Shown: positions 1-10,171, counted from the stretch's first letter. The stretch: DNA of 64,000 nt from Streptomyces justiciae (GCF_015163075.1 NZ_JADDXU010000003.1:434001-498000), one strand, 5' to 3'. Numbers and translations: made by a program. Notes: generated by a model from the sequence alone, not told the origin.

Positions 1-10
1 GGACGAAGGG

Positions 11-43
11 GTGCGGCCGCCCTGTGCAGGAGGGCGGCCGCAC
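11..43 (-). terminator. Terminator of the snapalysin gene
   Basis: A perfect 12-bp stem (11-22 with 32-43, arm GTGCGGCCGCCC) with a 9-nt loop lies 27 bp beyond the stop codon of the minus-strand protease gene. There is no U-tract, as is usual in Streptomyces. Confidence 0.75.
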
Positions 44-69
44 CTGTGGGGGGTGGGGTCAGGCTCGGG

Positions 70-705
70 TCAGCTCTTGTCGAGGGCCTTGTCCATGGCC
101 GCGGCCAGGCCGTTGGCCCAGAGCTGGTTCACTCGGGAGCGTTCGGCCGAGTTCGGCTGGGCGTTGGTGCAGGACGGGCCCGGACCGCCGCCGGACATGA
201 GCTCGCTGCACGGGCCCGAGTAGTGGTCCGGGAGACCGAGGACATGGCCGGTCTCGTGGGCGGTGACGCGGGTGGAGTCGTACTGCTGGTTCTGGGCGTA
301 GTCCAGGAAGATGTAGCCGCTGCCGTGACCGTCCGTGGAGGCGTAGGAGCCCCGGGAGTCGTTGCCCTCCCGGTAGGAGAAGTCCGCCGAGGAGGCCGAG
401 CCGGACTGGAGCTTCACGTTCGACACCGCGCTGTTCCATATCTGGGTGCTGCGCGCTATCTGGGTGCTGAACGTCGGGGCGCGGGAGGCGTCGTAGACCA
501 CCGTCACGGCCGCGGCGCTGTCCGGGTTCGCGGCCCGCTTCTCCGCGACCGACCGCAGCACGGCCTGGAAGAAGGCGTCCGTGCTGTCCGTCGTCGAGGC
601 CTTCGCCGTGTAGCCGACCGTCGCCGGCGCCGCGGACGCCGGAACCGCCAAGCCCAGTGCGGCCGTTGAGAGGACGGCCGCGAGGGTGTACGTGTGCTTG
701 CGCAT
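70..705 (-). CDS. snpA: Snapalysin-type secreted small neutral metalloprotease
   Basis: Secreted zinc endopeptidase of the snapalysin family (M7). The 211-residue product starts with a Sec signal peptide (MRK, hydrophobic core, Ala-rich cleavage region near residue 26) followed by a short propeptide. The zinc motif [11 protein letters not shown] lies at residues 150-160, with His150, His154 and Asp160 as the family's metal ligands and Glu151 as catalytic base. Cys166 and Cys179 can form the expected disulfide. The ATG at 705 has an AAGGAG ribosome site 6-7 nt upstream. It is divergent from the LysR gene at 847, the classical snpA/snpR arrangement, so activation by that neighbour through the operator at 783-801 is likely. 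Confidence 0.93.
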   Translation of the reverse strand: MRKHTYTLAAVLSTAALGLAVPASAAPATVGYTAKASTTDSTDAFFQAVLRSVAEKRAANPDSAAAVTVVYDASRAPTFSTQIARSTQIWNSAVSNVKLQSGSASSADFSYREGNDSRGSYASTDGHGSGYIFLDYAQNQQYDSTRVTAHETGHVLGLPDHYSGPCSELMSGGGPGPSCTNAQPNSAERSRVNQLWANGLAAAMDKALDKS

Positions 706-782
706 CGATGACTCCTTGGTGGGGGGTGAGTCGTCGATGTGAGTCTCGGGGGGCGTGCGGCGGTTGTGATGATGGCAACCGG

Positions 783-801
783 CGATAGGCCCGTGCTATC
801 G
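783..801. promoter_or_regulatory. LysR-type operator between snpA and its regulator
   Basis: The inverted repeat CGATAG-N7-CTATCG contains a T-N11-A core, the usual LysR binding signature. It sits in the 141-bp divergent intergenic region, 77 bp upstream of the protease start and 45 bp upstream of the regulator start. Confidence 0.6.
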
Positions 802-846
802 GCAAGCTCTGGTGAAAGCTGTGACTCCGCTTTACGCTCCCTGGGC

Positions 847-1785
847 ATGGAGCTCGAGGTGAGGCATCTCCGTGCGCTGTGCGCCATAGCCGACACCGGC
901 AGTCTGCACCGGGCCGCGAGACAACTGGGCGTCGCCCAGCCCTCGTTGAGCACCCAGCTCAGACGCATCGAGCAGGAGCTCGGCGGGGCGCTGTTCCGGC
1001 GGGAGCGTACCGGGTGCCGGCCCACACCGCTCGGGCGGCTCGTGCTCAGCCGGGCCCGCCCCCTCGTCGCCGAGATGCGCTCCCTCGTCGCCGAGACCCG
1101 GGCCGCCGCGGCCGGCGGACCACAGCTCCGGGTCGGCTCCACCGCCAGCCGCGCCCTTGCCGGATGGCTGCGGCGGCTGCGGGCACGCGGCCAGGAACCC
1201 ACGCTCCACATGGACGTCTCGCCCAACGCCCTGCTGCGCATGGTCGCCGACGGGCAGCTGGACGTCGTGTTCGTGCACGAGGTGGAGGGCTCGCCGCTGC
1301 GCATCCCGGAAGGGCTGCGGCTGCGGGTCCTGGTGGAGCGCGAGCCCCAGTTCGTGTCACTGCCCGCGGATCATCCGGCGGTGGGAAAGCCCGTGGTCGG
1401 CCTGCGCGACCTGGCGCACGACCGCTGGATGATCGACCCGACGGTCGACGGTGAATGGGACGCGGTACAGCGGATGTTCCGCGCCGCCGGTATCAACCCC
1501 CGTGTCCTGTACGGGGATTACCACACCGCCGCCGCCCTCGTGGCCACCGGCGAGGTGGTCACCGTGTGCCAGCCGTCCTGCCTGCCCCGCCCCGAGATGG
1601 CCGTACGCCGTCTCGCCGGAGACCCGCTCGGCGTACGCCTGCTGCTCGCCGCCCGCACGGAGACGGACCTCGACGGGGTGCACCCCGCGCTGGAGGAGGC
1701 GTACTGGGAGGCCGCGCGGGAGGCACCGGCGTACCGGGAGTGGCTGGAACGGTCCGCCGCCCCGGCCACCCCGTTGACCACCTGA
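847..1785 (+). CDS. snpR: LysR-family transcriptional regulator of snapalysin
   Basis: A 312-residue LysR-type regulator. The winged HTH is at about residues 15-40 (motif GSLHRAARQLGVAQPSLSTQ), and the rest is the periplasmic-binding-like effector domain. I place the start at the ATG at 847 because the product then begins MELEVRHLRAL, the normal LysR N-terminus; the reading frame is open further upstream to 739. Gene order and divergent orientation match the snpR/mprR activators of Streptomyces snapalysins, which also autoregulate. Its stop is 1 bp from the stop of the convergent PhoX gene, with no separate terminator visible. Confidence 0.88.
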   Translation: MELEVRHLRALCAIADTGSLHRAARQLGVAQPSLSTQLRRIEQELGGALFRRERTGCRPTPLGRLVLSRARPLVAEMRSLVAETRAAAAGGPQLRVGSTASRALAGWLRRLRARGQEPTLHMDVSPNALLRMVADGQLDVVFVHEVEGSPLRIPEGLRLRVLVEREPQFVSLPADHPAVGKPVVGLRDLAHDRWMIDPTVDGEWDAVQRMFRAAGINPRVLYGDYHTAAALVATGEVVTVCQPSCLPRPEMAVRRLAGDPLGVRLLLAARTETDLDGVHPALEEAYWEAAREAPAYREWLERSAAPATPLTT

Positions 1786-1786
1786 C

Positions 1787-3880
1787 TCAGACGCCGATGT
1801 CCGAGCCGTCCTTGCGCCACACGGCCACGACCGCCGGGCGCACGATCTTCCCCGGGCCGTCGGGCCAGGTGCTGGCCGGGTTCTCCACCGTCGCGCCGGT
1901 GATCTCGCCCGGGTGCTGGACGGCGACCAGGACGCGGCGGTCCTGGATGACCGGGCCGCAGGTCTCCGCGCCGGTCGGCATGGTGAGGAACTGCTTCAGC
2001 TCACCGCGCCGGTCGCCCTTGGTGGCGACGCCGAACAGGCCGTCGTGGGAGCCGAGCTGGTTGCCGTCGGTGGAGATCCAGAGGTTGCCGTACGGGTCGA
2101 AGGCCACGTTGTCCGGGCAGGAGATCGGGCTGACCTTGTCCTTCGGGAACCCGGCGAAGTAGGTGGCCGGGTCGGCCGGGTCGCCCGCGACCAGGAACAG
2201 GGACCAGGCGAACTTCTTGCTCTCCGGCCGGTTCCAGCGCTCGGTCAGCTCCAGGATGTGCCCGTGCTTGTTGGCGTTGCGCGGATTGGCCTCGTCGGCC
2301 GGGGCGTTGCTGCCGACGCCGCGGTTGGTGTTGTTGGTGAGGGCGACGTAGACCTTGCCGGAGACCGGGTTGGGCTGGATGTCCTCGGGGCGGTCCATCT
2401 TCGTGGCGCCGACCTTGTCACCGGCGAGCCGGGTGAAGACGAAGACCTCGTCGGCGGTCATGCCGTCGACGTGCGAGACGGCGCCGTCCGCGGTCGCGGT
2501 GGCCAGCGGGATCCACTCACCGCTGCCGTCGAACTCACCGTCGGCCGGAAGCTTGCCGGTGCCGTCGATCTCGATGGCGGGGGAGTCACCGCTGAGCTTG
2601 GCGACGTACAGCGTCCCTTCGTCGAGGAGCGAGAGATTGTGCTCCCGAACGGCGCGCGAGGTCCCCTTCTTCACCCGCTTGCTGCTGACGAACTTGTAGA
2701 AGTAGTCGAAGCGCTCGTCGTCACCGGAGTAGACGACGGGACGTCCGTCGGAGGTCAGCCGGACGGTCGCGGCCTCGTGCTTGAAGCGGCCGAGGGCGGT
2801 GTGCTTGCGCGGGGTGGACGTGGGGTCGTACGGGTCGAACTCGACGACGTAGCCGAAGCGGTGCACCTCGTTGGGCTCCTGGGCGACGTCGAAGCGCTTG
2901 TCGAACCGCTCCCACTTCCGCTCGCTCGCGCCGGTGCCGATGCCGTACCGCTTGTCGGTCGCCCGGCCGCTGTTGGCGAAGTACTGGTTGAAGTTCTCCT
3001 CGCCGTGCAGCGTGGTCCCCCAGGGGGTGGTGCCGCCGGAGCAGTTGTTGAGCGTGCCGAGGACCTTGGTGCCGGTCGGGTCGGCGGAGGTCTTGAGGAG
3101 CTCCGAACCGGCGGCGGGCCCGGTGAGCCGGAACTCGCTGGTGGCGGTGACGCGCCGGTTGAGCGGATGCCGGGAGACGGCGGTGAGCTTCCCGCTCCGC
3201 CGGTCCTCCTCCACGACAACCGCGGACAGCCCGTGCGCGGCCCAGGCGATCTCGACCTGCTCACGGGTCGGGTTGGCGGCGTCGTAACCACGGAACATGA
3301 GCACTTCGTCGGTGTACTCGTGGTTGGCGACGAGGAGCTGCTTGCCGTGGCCGAGCGGGAGCAGGGCGAGGAAGTCGTTGTTGTACCCGAACTGGCCGGC
3401 CTGCGCGGCGGCCGTCTGCTTGTCCGGGTCGAAGGCGGGAGCGCCGCGCAGGATGGGCTCGCCCCAGCGGATGACGACGTTCTGCGCGTAGCCGTCCGGG
3501 ACGGTCACGGCGTCGGTGGTGTTGGGGGCGACGGGGGTGTACCGCAGGCCACGGGCGGCCTTGCTGCCCTTGTGGTACGGGGTGGCCGGCGCCGTACCGG
3601 TCGCGGCGTGGGCCTGCGGGGCGGCGACGACGGTCGCGCCGGCCGCGGCGGCCACGGTGACGACGGCGGCGGTCCGCATCATGGAACGGCGGCTGAGGGC
3701 GCCGGCGATGACGTCACCGACGTACTCGTTGGTGCTGGTGTTGGGCACCTCGTGGAAACAGGCGTTGCCGCACCGGTAGAGACAGGTCATGGCGGAACGG
3801 CCGCCCTGGTGTCCGTCGGACGACGGCGTACTGATCAACGGCAGCGGTATGCGCACTTTGTAATCCCCTTGCTTCCCCAT
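1787..3880 (-). CDS. PhoX/DUF839-family Tat-exported phosphatase
   Basis: A 697-residue protein of the PhoX (DUF839) family, which are calcium/iron-dependent exported phosphatases. The N-terminus carries the actinobacterial signature CLYRCGNACFHEVPNTSTN at residues 33-51, then a twin-arginine motif SRRSMMR at about 63-69 and a hydrophobic Ala/Val stretch ending APQAHA, so export is by Tat. The remainder is a beta-propeller-like domain. The ATG at 3880 has AAGGGGAG 5 nt upstream; the frame is open to 4138 but that extension is not conserved-looking. The role is probably phosphate acquisition from organic esters. No PHO box was recognised in the upstream region. Confidence 0.88.
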   Translation of the reverse strand: MGKQGDYKVRIPLPLISTPSSDGHQGGRSAMTCLYRCGNACFHEVPNTSTNEYVGDVIAGALSRRSMMRTAAVVTVAAAAGATVVAAPQAHAATGTAPATPYHKGSKAARGLRYTPVAPNTTDAVTVPDGYAQNVVIRWGEPILRGAPAFDPDKQTAAAQAGQFGYNNDFLALLPLGHGKQLLVANHEYTDEVLMFRGYDAANPTREQVEIAWAAHGLSAVVVEEDRRSGKLTAVSRHPLNRRVTATSEFRLTGPAAGSELLKTSADPTGTKVLGTLNNCSGGTTPWGTTLHGEENFNQYFANSGRATDKRYGIGTGASERKWERFDKRFDVAQEPNEVHRFGYVVEFDPYDPTSTPRKHTALGRFKHEAATVRLTSDGRPVVYSGDDERFDYFYKFVSSKRVKKGTSRAVREHNLSLLDEGTLYVAKLSGDSPAIEIDGTGKLPADGEFDGSGEWIPLATATADGAVSHVDGMTADEVFVFTRLAGDKVGATKMDRPEDIQPNPVSGKVYVALTNNTNRGVGSNAPADEANPRNANKHGHILELTERWNRPESKKFAWSLFLVAGDPADPATYFAGFPKDKVSPISCPDNVAFDPYGNLWISTDGNQLGSHDGLFGVATKGDRRGELKQFLTMPTGAETCGPVIQDRRVLVAVQHPGEITGATVENPASTWPDGPGKIVRPAVVAVWRKDGSDIGV

Positions 3881-4138
3881 GGACTCCCCTTGAATCCCCG
3901 CCCCGGACGCTAGGGGCCGGTTTGTGCGGGAGCGGGGACTGGCGATGAACGCGGGGTGAATGCGGAGTAGCGGGGTGGGAGTTGGGGTCGGGTTGCACGG
4001 TAAGACCGAATACGACCCTTGACGGGAGCGGCTTCCGATGCCCTCCCCCGCCCAAGATCCCCCTCCAGGGCCGCTAACCTTACGTGTCCGTCCTGGCCAG
4101 GGATTGACGGGCATCAACTCATGCGAAGGGTTGCGCAC

Positions 4139-6022
4139 ATGGGCATTCTCACTCTCCTGCGGAACGCGTTCGGCCGCTCACGCAAGGGGCGTACCGCCGA
4201 GGCAGAGGGTGCGGAGACGCAGCCGACGGTGCCGACGCCTGCGGCGCCTGAGCCGGAGGCCAAGGCCGAGGTCCCGGAGCCCCGCACACCGGCCGAGCCG
4301 GCCAAGGACGACGAGCACGAGCTGGTCTCGGCAGCATTCGACAACGTGACGGTGCCTCGGCAGGGGGCGGCGGGTGAGGGGTCGGGGGCTGAGGTCGAGC
4401 CGACGACCGAGGAGCCGGTGACCGAGGAGCCGGTGGCTGAAGAGCCGGTGGTCGAGGCTGAGGCTGAGTCGGTGGCTGAGGTCGAGCCGGTGGCTGAGAC
4501 TCCGGTGGTCGAGGCTGAGGCTGAGCCGGTGGCTGAGGCTGAGTCCGTCGCTGAGGTTGAGGCTGAGTCTGCGGTAGAGGTTGCCAAGCCCGAGACGGGG
4601 GCTGCTCCCGAGGTTGAGACTGCCTCCGAGGCGGCTGCTTCCGAGGTGGAGCCCGTTGCGGAGGAGGCGGCTGAGGCCGCGCCCGCTACCGCGCCGGAAA
4701 CCGCTGAGGAGACCGCCCCCGTCGAGGAGCCGGTTGCCGAGGAGCCCGCTCCGGAGCCGGTATCGGAGACCCAGCCGGAGCCCGTGGCCGAGCCCGTGGC
4801 CAAGGCTGAGCCCGTGGCCGAGGCTGCCGCTGCCGAAGAGCCGGCGGCCACCGAGGAGCCCGCCGCAGACGAGACGCCCGCCGTCGAGGAGCAGCAGCCG
4901 ACCGCCGAGGCCACCCCCGAGCCGGTCGCCGAGACCACCCCCGAGCCGGTCGCCGAGACCGCCCCGGAGCCCGAGGCCGCCGCCGAGGCCACCCCGGAAC
5001 CCGCCGCCGACGTCGAGCCCACTCCGGAACCGGAGCCGGTCGCCGAGGTCACCCCGGAGCCGGACGCTGAGCCCGAGACCAAGGTCGAGCCCGAGACCAA
5101 GGTCGAGCCCGAGGCCCAGGCCGAGCCGGAGGCCCAGCCCGCGGCCGCCGCCGAACCCGCCACGGAGCCCGTCGCCGAAACCACCACGGAGCCCGAGCCC
5201 GCCGCCGACACCACCCCCGAACCGGCCGCCGCCCCCGAGGCCCAGCCCACCCCCGAACCCGCCCCCACCCCCCTCGCCGCAGCCGCCGATGGCGAGTCCG
5301 TCCCTCAGGGGCCACCCGCAGACGACATCGAAACTGTCACGGGTGGTGCGGGTGGGAGCACTCGCGCCGAAGGCGAAGCCGAGGCGACCGTCGGCCACGG
5401 TGCCGCCGCCCTCGCCCTCGCCAAGGCCGGCCTCACCACCGCCCGCGCCAGGACCTACCTCGTCCTCGACCGCTCCGCGAGCATGCGCCCGTACTACAAG
5501 GACGGCTCCGCCCAGGCCCTCGCCGAGCAGACCCTCGCCCTCGCCACCCACCTCACCCCGGACACCGAGGACACCCCCTCCGTCCACGTCGTCTTCTTCT
5601 CCACCGAGGTCGACGGCACCCTCGACCTCACCCCCGCATCCCCCAAGGACGCCATCGACGAGGCGCACGCCGGCCTCGGCCGCATGGGCCGTACCAGCTA
5701 CCACGCCGCCGTGGAAGCCGTACTCGCCCACTACGACAAGACGACGACCCCCGGCGCGAACATCCCCGCCCTCGTCGTCTTCCAGACCGACGGCGCCCCC
5801 GACGCGAAGACCCCCGCCACCCAGTCCCTGACCGAGGCCGCGAAGACCCACCCGTCCGTCTTCTTCTCCTTCGTCGCGTTCGGCGAGCACGAGAACAAGG
5901 CCTTCGACTACCTCCGCAAGCTGAAGACCGACAACACGGCCTTCTTCCACGCGGGCCCCACCCCGAAGGAGCTCACGGACGCGGAGCTCTACGACGGCGT
6001 ACTGATCGACTGGCGCCCGTAA
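4139..6022 (+). CDS. von Willebrand A (TerY/TerF-like) protein with a giant acidic Glu/Pro/Ala/Val linker
   Basis: A 627-residue protein. Residues 1-30 are basic (FGRSRKGR), about 85-385 are a low-complexity stretch of degenerate EPVAE, ETPEPV and EAEPVAE units, and about 435-627 form a vWA domain. The MIDAS motif is LVLDRSASM (DxSxS, around residue 443) with later metal-site candidates around GRTSY and FQTDGAPD. Family knowledge places such stand-alone vWA domains with TerD/TerY stress systems; the substrate is unknown. The start at 4139 has AAGGG 8 nt upstream; an in-frame ATG at 4121 is the alternative. No signal peptide is evident, so the protein is likely cytoplasmic. Confidence 0.78.
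   Translation: MGILTLLRNAFGRSRKGRTAEAEGAETQPTVPTPAAPEPEAKAEVPEPRTPAEPAKDDEHELVSAAFDNVTVPRQGAAGEGSGAEVEPTTEEPVTEEPVAEEPVVEAEAESVAEVEPVAETPVVEAEAEPVAEAESVAEVEAESAVEVAKPETGAAPEVETASEAAASEVEPVAEEAAEAAPATAPETAEETAPVEEPVAEEPAPEPVSETQPEPVAEPVAKAEPVAEAAAAEEPAATEEPAADETPAVEEQQPTAEATPEPVAETTPEPVAETAPEPEAAAEATPEPAADVEPTPEPEPVAEVTPEPDAEPETKVEPETKVEPEAQAEPEAQPAAAAEPATEPVAETTTEPEPAADTTPEPAAAPEAQPTPEPAPTPLAAAADGESVPQGPPADDIETVTGGAGGSTRAEGEAEATVGHGAAALALAKAGLTTARARTYLVLDRSASMRPYYKDGSAQALAEQTLALATHLTPDTEDTPSVHVVFFSTEVDGTLDLTPASPKDAIDEAHAGLGRMGRTSYHAAVEAVLAHYDKTTTPGANIPALVVFQTDGAPDAKTPATQSLTEAAKTHPSVFFSFVAFGEHENKAFDYLRKLKTDNTAFFHAGPTPKELTDAELYDGVLIDWRP
4390..5280 (+). repeat. Degenerate in-frame EPVAE-type repeats
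   Basis: About 890 bp of imperfect short repeats (GAGCCGGTGGCTGAG and relatives) encode the acidic linker of the vWA protein. Reading frames are long and open on the opposite strand as a by-product of the composition; they are not genes. Confidence 0.8.
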
Positions 6023-6143
6023 CCCCGATCAACCGGCCGCCCGCCTTCCACCCTGCAATACGGAAAGCGGGCGGTCCCCCCATGTCGGCTACGATTTCTT
6101 GGTTCGTAAAGCATCACGAAATCCGACCTGGGAGCAGCCCCCG

Positions 6144-7868
6144 ATGGCTCGACACCTCATCACCAGCGCCCTTCCCTACATCAACGGGATCAAGCACCTG
6201 GGCAACATGGTGGGGTCCATGCTCCCGGCGGACGTGTACTCCCGGTACCTCCGCCAGCGCGGCCACGACGTCCTCTACATCTGCGCCACCGACGAGCACG
6301 GCACCCCGGCCGAGCTGGCCGCGAAGGAGGCGGGCCTCTCCGTCGCCGAGTTCTGCGCGCAGGCCCACGACGCCCAGAAGGCGGTCTACGACGGCTTCGC
6401 GCTGGCCTTCGACTACTTCGGCCGCAGCTCCAGCGAGCAGAACGTCGAGATCACCCAGCACTTCGCCCGCCGCCTCAACGAGAACGGGTTCATCGAGGAG
6501 CGGGCGATCCGCCAGGTCTACTCGCCCGCCGACGGCCGTTTCCTCCCGGACCGCTATGTCGAGGGCACCTGCCCCCACTGCGGCTACGACAAGGCCCGCG
6601 GCGACCAGTGCGAGAACTGCACCCGCGTCCTGGACCCGACCGACCTGATCAACCCGCGCTCGGCGATCTCCGGCTCCACCGACCTGGAGGTCCGCGAGAC
6701 CAAGCACCTCTTCCTCCTCCAGTCGAAGCTCCAGCACGAGGTCGAGGAGTGGGTCGCCCGGCACGAGGCGGAGTGGCCGCAGCTCGCCTCCTCCATCGCC
6801 CGCAAGTGGCTGACCGAGGGCCTGCACGACCGCGCGATCACCCGCGACCTCGACTGGGGTGTCCCGGTGCCCGCCGACACGTGGCCGGAGCTGGCGGCCG
6901 AGGGCAAGGTCTTCTACGTCTGGTTCGACGCCCCGATCGAGTACATCGGCGCGACGAAGGAGTGGTCGGACCTGGACCCGGAGAACCGGGACTGGAAGTC
7001 GTGGTGGTACGAGGCGGACTCCGGCGAGAACCCCGTTCGCTACACCGAGTTCATGGCCAAGGACAACGTCCCCTTCCACACCGTGATGTTCCCGGCCACC
7101 GAGCTCGGCGTCCGTGAGCCGTGGAAGAAGGTCGACTACGTCAAGGCCTTCAACTGGCTGACGTACTACGGCGGCAAGTTCTCCACCAGCCAGAAGCGGG
7201 GCGTCTTCACCGACCAGGCCCTGGAGATCCTGCCCGCCGACTACTGGCGCTACTTCCTCATCGCCAACGCCCCGGAGTCGGACGACTCGTCCTTCACCTG
7301 GGAGCACTTCACCGCCACGGTGAACAAGGACCTCGCCGACACCCTCGGCAACTTCGTCAACCGCGTCCTGTCCTTCTCCCGCAAGCGCTTCGGCGACGAC
7401 GTCCCCGAGGGCGGCACCCCGGGCGAGGCGGAGGCGAAGCTGGGCGAGGAGATCGCCCGCCTCCTCGCCGAGTACGAGGAGCACATGGAGGCCCTCCAGT
7501 TCCGTAAGGCGGCGGCGGCGCTGCGCGCCCTGTGGTCGGCCGGCAACTCCTACCTGGAGGAGAAGGCCCCCTGGCTGGAGATCAAGACCGACAAGGACGG
7601 CGCCGCGCTGACGCTGCGCACGGCGATGAACCTGATCCACCTCTACTCGGTGGTCTCGGAGCCCTTCATCCCGGCGACCTCGGCCGCGATGCGCCAGGCC
7701 TTCTCCCTCGCCGACGACACCGAGACCTGGGTGTCGCGGGAGGAGGCGAAGGCGCTGACCTCCGTCCCGGCCGGCACGCCCTTCACTGTGCCCCCGGTCC
7801 TGTTCGCCAAGCTCACGGACGAGGACCTGGAGACGTACAAGGAGCGCTTCGGCGGCACGGCGGAGTAA
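6144..7868 (+). CDS. metG: Methionyl-tRNA synthetase (housekeeping)
   Basis: Charges tRNA-Met with methionine in the cytoplasm. The 574-residue class I synthetase has the HIGH-type motif HLGN at residues 18-21, a zinc knuckle CPHC (143-146) and CENC (156-159), and a KFSTS signature near residue 345. The methionine-pocket residues in SALPYING (Leu and Tyr equivalent to E. coli Leu13 and Tyr15) are intact, unlike those in the paralogue at 18477-20120. The ATG at 6144 has GGGAG 8 nt upstream; the frame continues to 6099 without a better start. The TIR gene follows after 15 bp and could be co-transcribed. Confidence 0.96.
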   Translation: MARHLITSALPYINGIKHLGNMVGSMLPADVYSRYLRQRGHDVLYICATDEHGTPAELAAKEAGLSVAEFCAQAHDAQKAVYDGFALAFDYFGRSSSEQNVEITQHFARRLNENGFIEERAIRQVYSPADGRFLPDRYVEGTCPHCGYDKARGDQCENCTRVLDPTDLINPRSAISGSTDLEVRETKHLFLLQSKLQHEVEEWVARHEAEWPQLASSIARKWLTEGLHDRAITRDLDWGVPVPADTWPELAAEGKVFYVWFDAPIEYIGATKEWSDLDPENRDWKSWWYEADSGENPVRYTEFMAKDNVPFHTVMFPATELGVREPWKKVDYVKAFNWLTYYGGKFSTSQKRGVFTDQALEILPADYWRYFLIANAPESDDSSFTWEHFTATVNKDLADTLGNFVNRVLSFSRKRFGDDVPEGGTPGEAEAKLGEEIARLLAEYEEHMEALQFRKAAAALRALWSAGNSYLEEKAPWLEIKTDKDGAALTLRTAMNLIHLYSVVSEPFIPATSAAMRQAFSLADDTETWVSREEAKALTSVPAGTPFTVPPVLFAKLTDEDLETYKERFGGTAE

Positions 7869-7883
7869 GCGAGGGGCGGGGGC

Positions 7884-8687
7884 GTGCTGAAGATCTTCCT
7901 CTGCCATTCGTCGGGGGACAAAGAACACGTACGGCGCCTGCGGACGCGGCTGCTGTCCGCGGGCTTCCAGCCCTGGCTCGACGAGGAGGACATCCTCCCG
8001 GGCCAGGACTGGGACCGTGAGATCCGGCGTGCGATCCGCGCCTCCGACCTGGTCCTGGTCTGCCTCTCACGGGCCTCGGTCACCAAGACGGGATACGTGC
8101 AGAAGGAGATAGGCCTCGTCCTCGACTTCGCCGACCACCAGCCCGAGGGCACGATCTACGTCATCCCGGCCCGCCTGGAGGACTGCGAGGTCCCGGAGCG
8201 GTTGCAGCGCTGGCACCGGGTGGACCTGTTCACCGAGGGCGGTTTCAGCCGGCTGCTGAGGTCGCTGGCGGCGGTCGGCGGGAGCCCGGTGGTCCCACCG
8301 GTTCCACCGGCCCCGCCGGCAGTCGGAGTCGTTCGCTCTGACGGGTTCTACGCGATGACCGACGGGAGCTACGGGAGCTCCGTGACCTACACGCAGCTCC
8401 TCAGGTTCTACGCGGACGGCACCGCGGTGAGCGGGACGTCGACGAGCGCGGTGCCCGAGGAGATCGTCTGGTGGTTCCACCGGGAGGGGGGAATCCTGGG
8501 CGCGGGGCCGTACGAGATCGACGGGGACCGGATCAGCTTCGCCACCTCGAACTCCTACGGCACCATCGAGTTCAGCGGGACCGTCGTCGCCGAGGGTGCG
8601 GAGCTGCACCTCCACACCCTCAACCTGACCAACCGCTACCGGACGTCCGGCATCTGGCGCTTCACACCCGCCCAGTTCACGAAGTGA
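7884..8687 (+). CDS. TIR-domain protein with C-terminal beta-rich domain
   Basis: A 267-residue protein with a GTG start. Residues 1-135 are a TIR domain: KIFLCHSSGD is strand A, GFQPWLDEEDILPGQDW is the BB-loop region, and YVQKEIGLVL carries Glu75 at the position of the NADase glutamate of SARM1-type TIRs. A Pro-rich hinge (about 138-152, VVPPVPPAPP) leads to an all-beta domain of about 115 residues that I do not recognise. Family knowledge: bacterial TIR domains cleave NAD or make signalling nucleotides, often in anti-phage defence. No partner gene such as an Argonaute, SAVED or MBL is adjacent. It is 15 bp behind metG, and its 3' end overlaps the convergent pectate lyase gene by 11 bp. Confidence 0.8.
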   Translation: MLKIFLCHSSGDKEHVRRLRTRLLSAGFQPWLDEEDILPGQDWDREIRRAIRASDLVLVCLSRASVTKTGYVQKEIGLVLDFADHQPEGTIYVIPARLEDCEVPERLQRWHRVDLFTEGGFSRLLRSLAAVGGSPVVPPVPPAPPAVGVVRSDGFYAMTDGSYGSSVTYTQLLRFYADGTAVSGTSTSAVPEEIVWWFHREGGILGAGPYEIDGDRISFATSNSYGTIEFSGTVVAEGAELHLHTLNLTNRYRTSGIWRFTPAQFTK

Positions 8688-10035
8688 GCACCCCCGCCCC
8701 TGCCGTCTTCCCCAGCGACGTCGGCAGGTTCGTCACCGCCGACCCCGTCTCCAGCCCCGCCGTGAGCGTCGGCGTCCAGTTGACGGTCGTCTTCAGGTCC
8801 TTCGACGACGCCGCGTTGTAGGCGGCGACCAGGTCGGTCACCGTGCCGTTGACGAGGTTGCCGCTGCCCTTGATCGAGCCCGTGCCGTCGCCGCTCAGCA
8901 GCTTGGACACCTTCACCGAGGACGGCACCTTCCAGTAGTTGTTCTCCGCCACCACCTGGGCCTTGGCGCGGGAGTTGATGCTGTACTGCACCGCGTAGCC
9001 GTTCAGGGGCGTGACGTCGTAGTAGTTGTTGTAGATGTGGATCTGGCCGACCCGGGAGAGCGGGGCGCGCTGGACGATGCCCTTGTAGACGTTGTGGTGG
9101 AGGGTGACGCGCAGCTTGCCGGCCGGCTCGCTGTCGCTGCTGCCGATCAGGGTCGTCTTGTCGTGGTTGGAGAAGACGTTGCGGGAGATCGTCACCAGGT
9201 CGGAGCTCTTGGTGACGTCCAGTTCGCCGTCGTGGATCTGGTACTCGCGGCCGTAGTACTTGGGGTTCGCCGAGTCCAGGTGCGGGGCGTCGGTGAACGT
9301 GTTGTGGTCGGCCCAGACGTGGGTCGCGCCGCGCAGCGTGACCGCGTCGTAGTTGGAGTTCCAGTTGCCGTCGTCGCCGTCGGTGGGGTCCCACTGCGGG
9401 AAGCAGTCCTCGGTGGCGGCGAAGCTGAGGTTGCGGACGATGACGTTGTCGACGTTCTGGATCTGGAGCATGGCGCCGGTCAGCCCGGCGTTCGTGCCCG
9501 GGACGCCGACGATCGTCGTGTTCGCCGGGACCTTGAAGACGATGTTCTTCGCCTGCTTGGTCTGCGCTGCCGCGCGGGCCTTCTCCTGGGTGCCGGAGGG
9601 GAGCTTGGAGCGGCCGTACGTCGAGGGGTCGTACGCCTTCAGGTACGAGGCGAGCGAGTAGCCGGTGCCCGAGGCGTAGTCGGCGCAGGTCAGCTTCTTG
9701 CCGGCGACGTCGGTGTTGGCGTCGATCGTGCCCTTGACCTTGATGATCCGCGGGGTGGTGTCCGTCGCCGAGCCCAGCGCCTTCACCAGCTGGGCGCGGG
9801 TGGCGACGGTGAAGGTGTGCGCGGCGTCGGCCTTCGTGCCGCCGGTCGTGCCGGTGCCGGAGGACGCCCAGCCGTCCTTCGCGGCGAGCGCCTGGTGGTA
9901 CAGGTCGGCGGCGGTGGTTCCGGCGTTCGCGTTCATGACGACGACACCGGCGCCGACACCCGCGGCCACGGCGGCGGCGGTGACGACGAGGGTGCGCCGC
10001 TTGCGCAGGGAACGGCGGTGAGAAGGAGCGACCAC
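8677..10035 (-). CDS. Secreted pectate lyase, polysaccharide lyase family 1
   Basis: A 452-residue secreted pectate/pectin lyase that cleaves polygalacturonate by beta-elimination. The N-terminus has basic residues (HRRSLRKRR) and a hydrophobic segment, probably a signal peptide. The parallel beta-helix shows the PL1 marks: VWADHNTF (the vWiDH motif) and RAPLSRVGQIHIYNNYY, containing the catalytic RxPxxR arginine. Calcium-binding acidic residues precede these (TDGDDGNWNSNYDAVTLRG). I chose the GTG at 10035, with AAGGA 7 nt upstream, over an ATG at 10095 that would add an unlikely N-terminus. Confidence 0.92.
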   Translation of the reverse strand: MVAPSHRRSLRKRRTLVVTAAAVAAGVGAGVVVMNANAGTTAADLYHQALAAKDGWASSGTGTTGGTKADAAHTFTVATRAQLVKALGSATDTTPRIIKVKGTIDANTDVAGKKLTCADYASGTGYSLASYLKAYDPSTYGRSKLPSGTQEKARAAAQTKQAKNIVFKVPANTTIVGVPGTNAGLTGAMLQIQNVDNVIVRNLSFAATEDCFPQWDPTDGDDGNWNSNYDAVTLRGATHVWADHNTFTDAPHLDSANPKYYGREYQIHDGELDVTKSSDLVTISRNVFSNHDKTTLIGSSDSEPAGKLRVTLHHNVYKGIVQRAPLSRVGQIHIYNNYYDVTPLNGYAVQYSINSRAKAQVVAENNYWKVPSSVKVSKLLSGDGTGSIKGSGNLVNGTVTDLVAAYNAASSKDLKTTVNWTPTLTAGLETGSAVTNLPTSLGKTAGAGVLTS

Positions 10036-10171
10036 GGGTGAGTCCTTAGGTACTTGGGGGGTAGTTCCGCCTCTTCTGTGGTCGTGGAGATCCAAAAGGT
10101 TGCCGTAAAACTTTGCGTCGGTCGGTGATCAAGTTGTGGGCAGGGGGCGGAACTTGCCAGGAAACATACGT

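Noticed and set aside
4114..5950. Long open frames on the minus strand and in another plus frame across the vWA gene
   Set aside because: They are composition shadows of the Glu/Pro/Ala/Val repeats, with Gly/Leu/Arg or Ser/Gly-only content and no ribosome sites.
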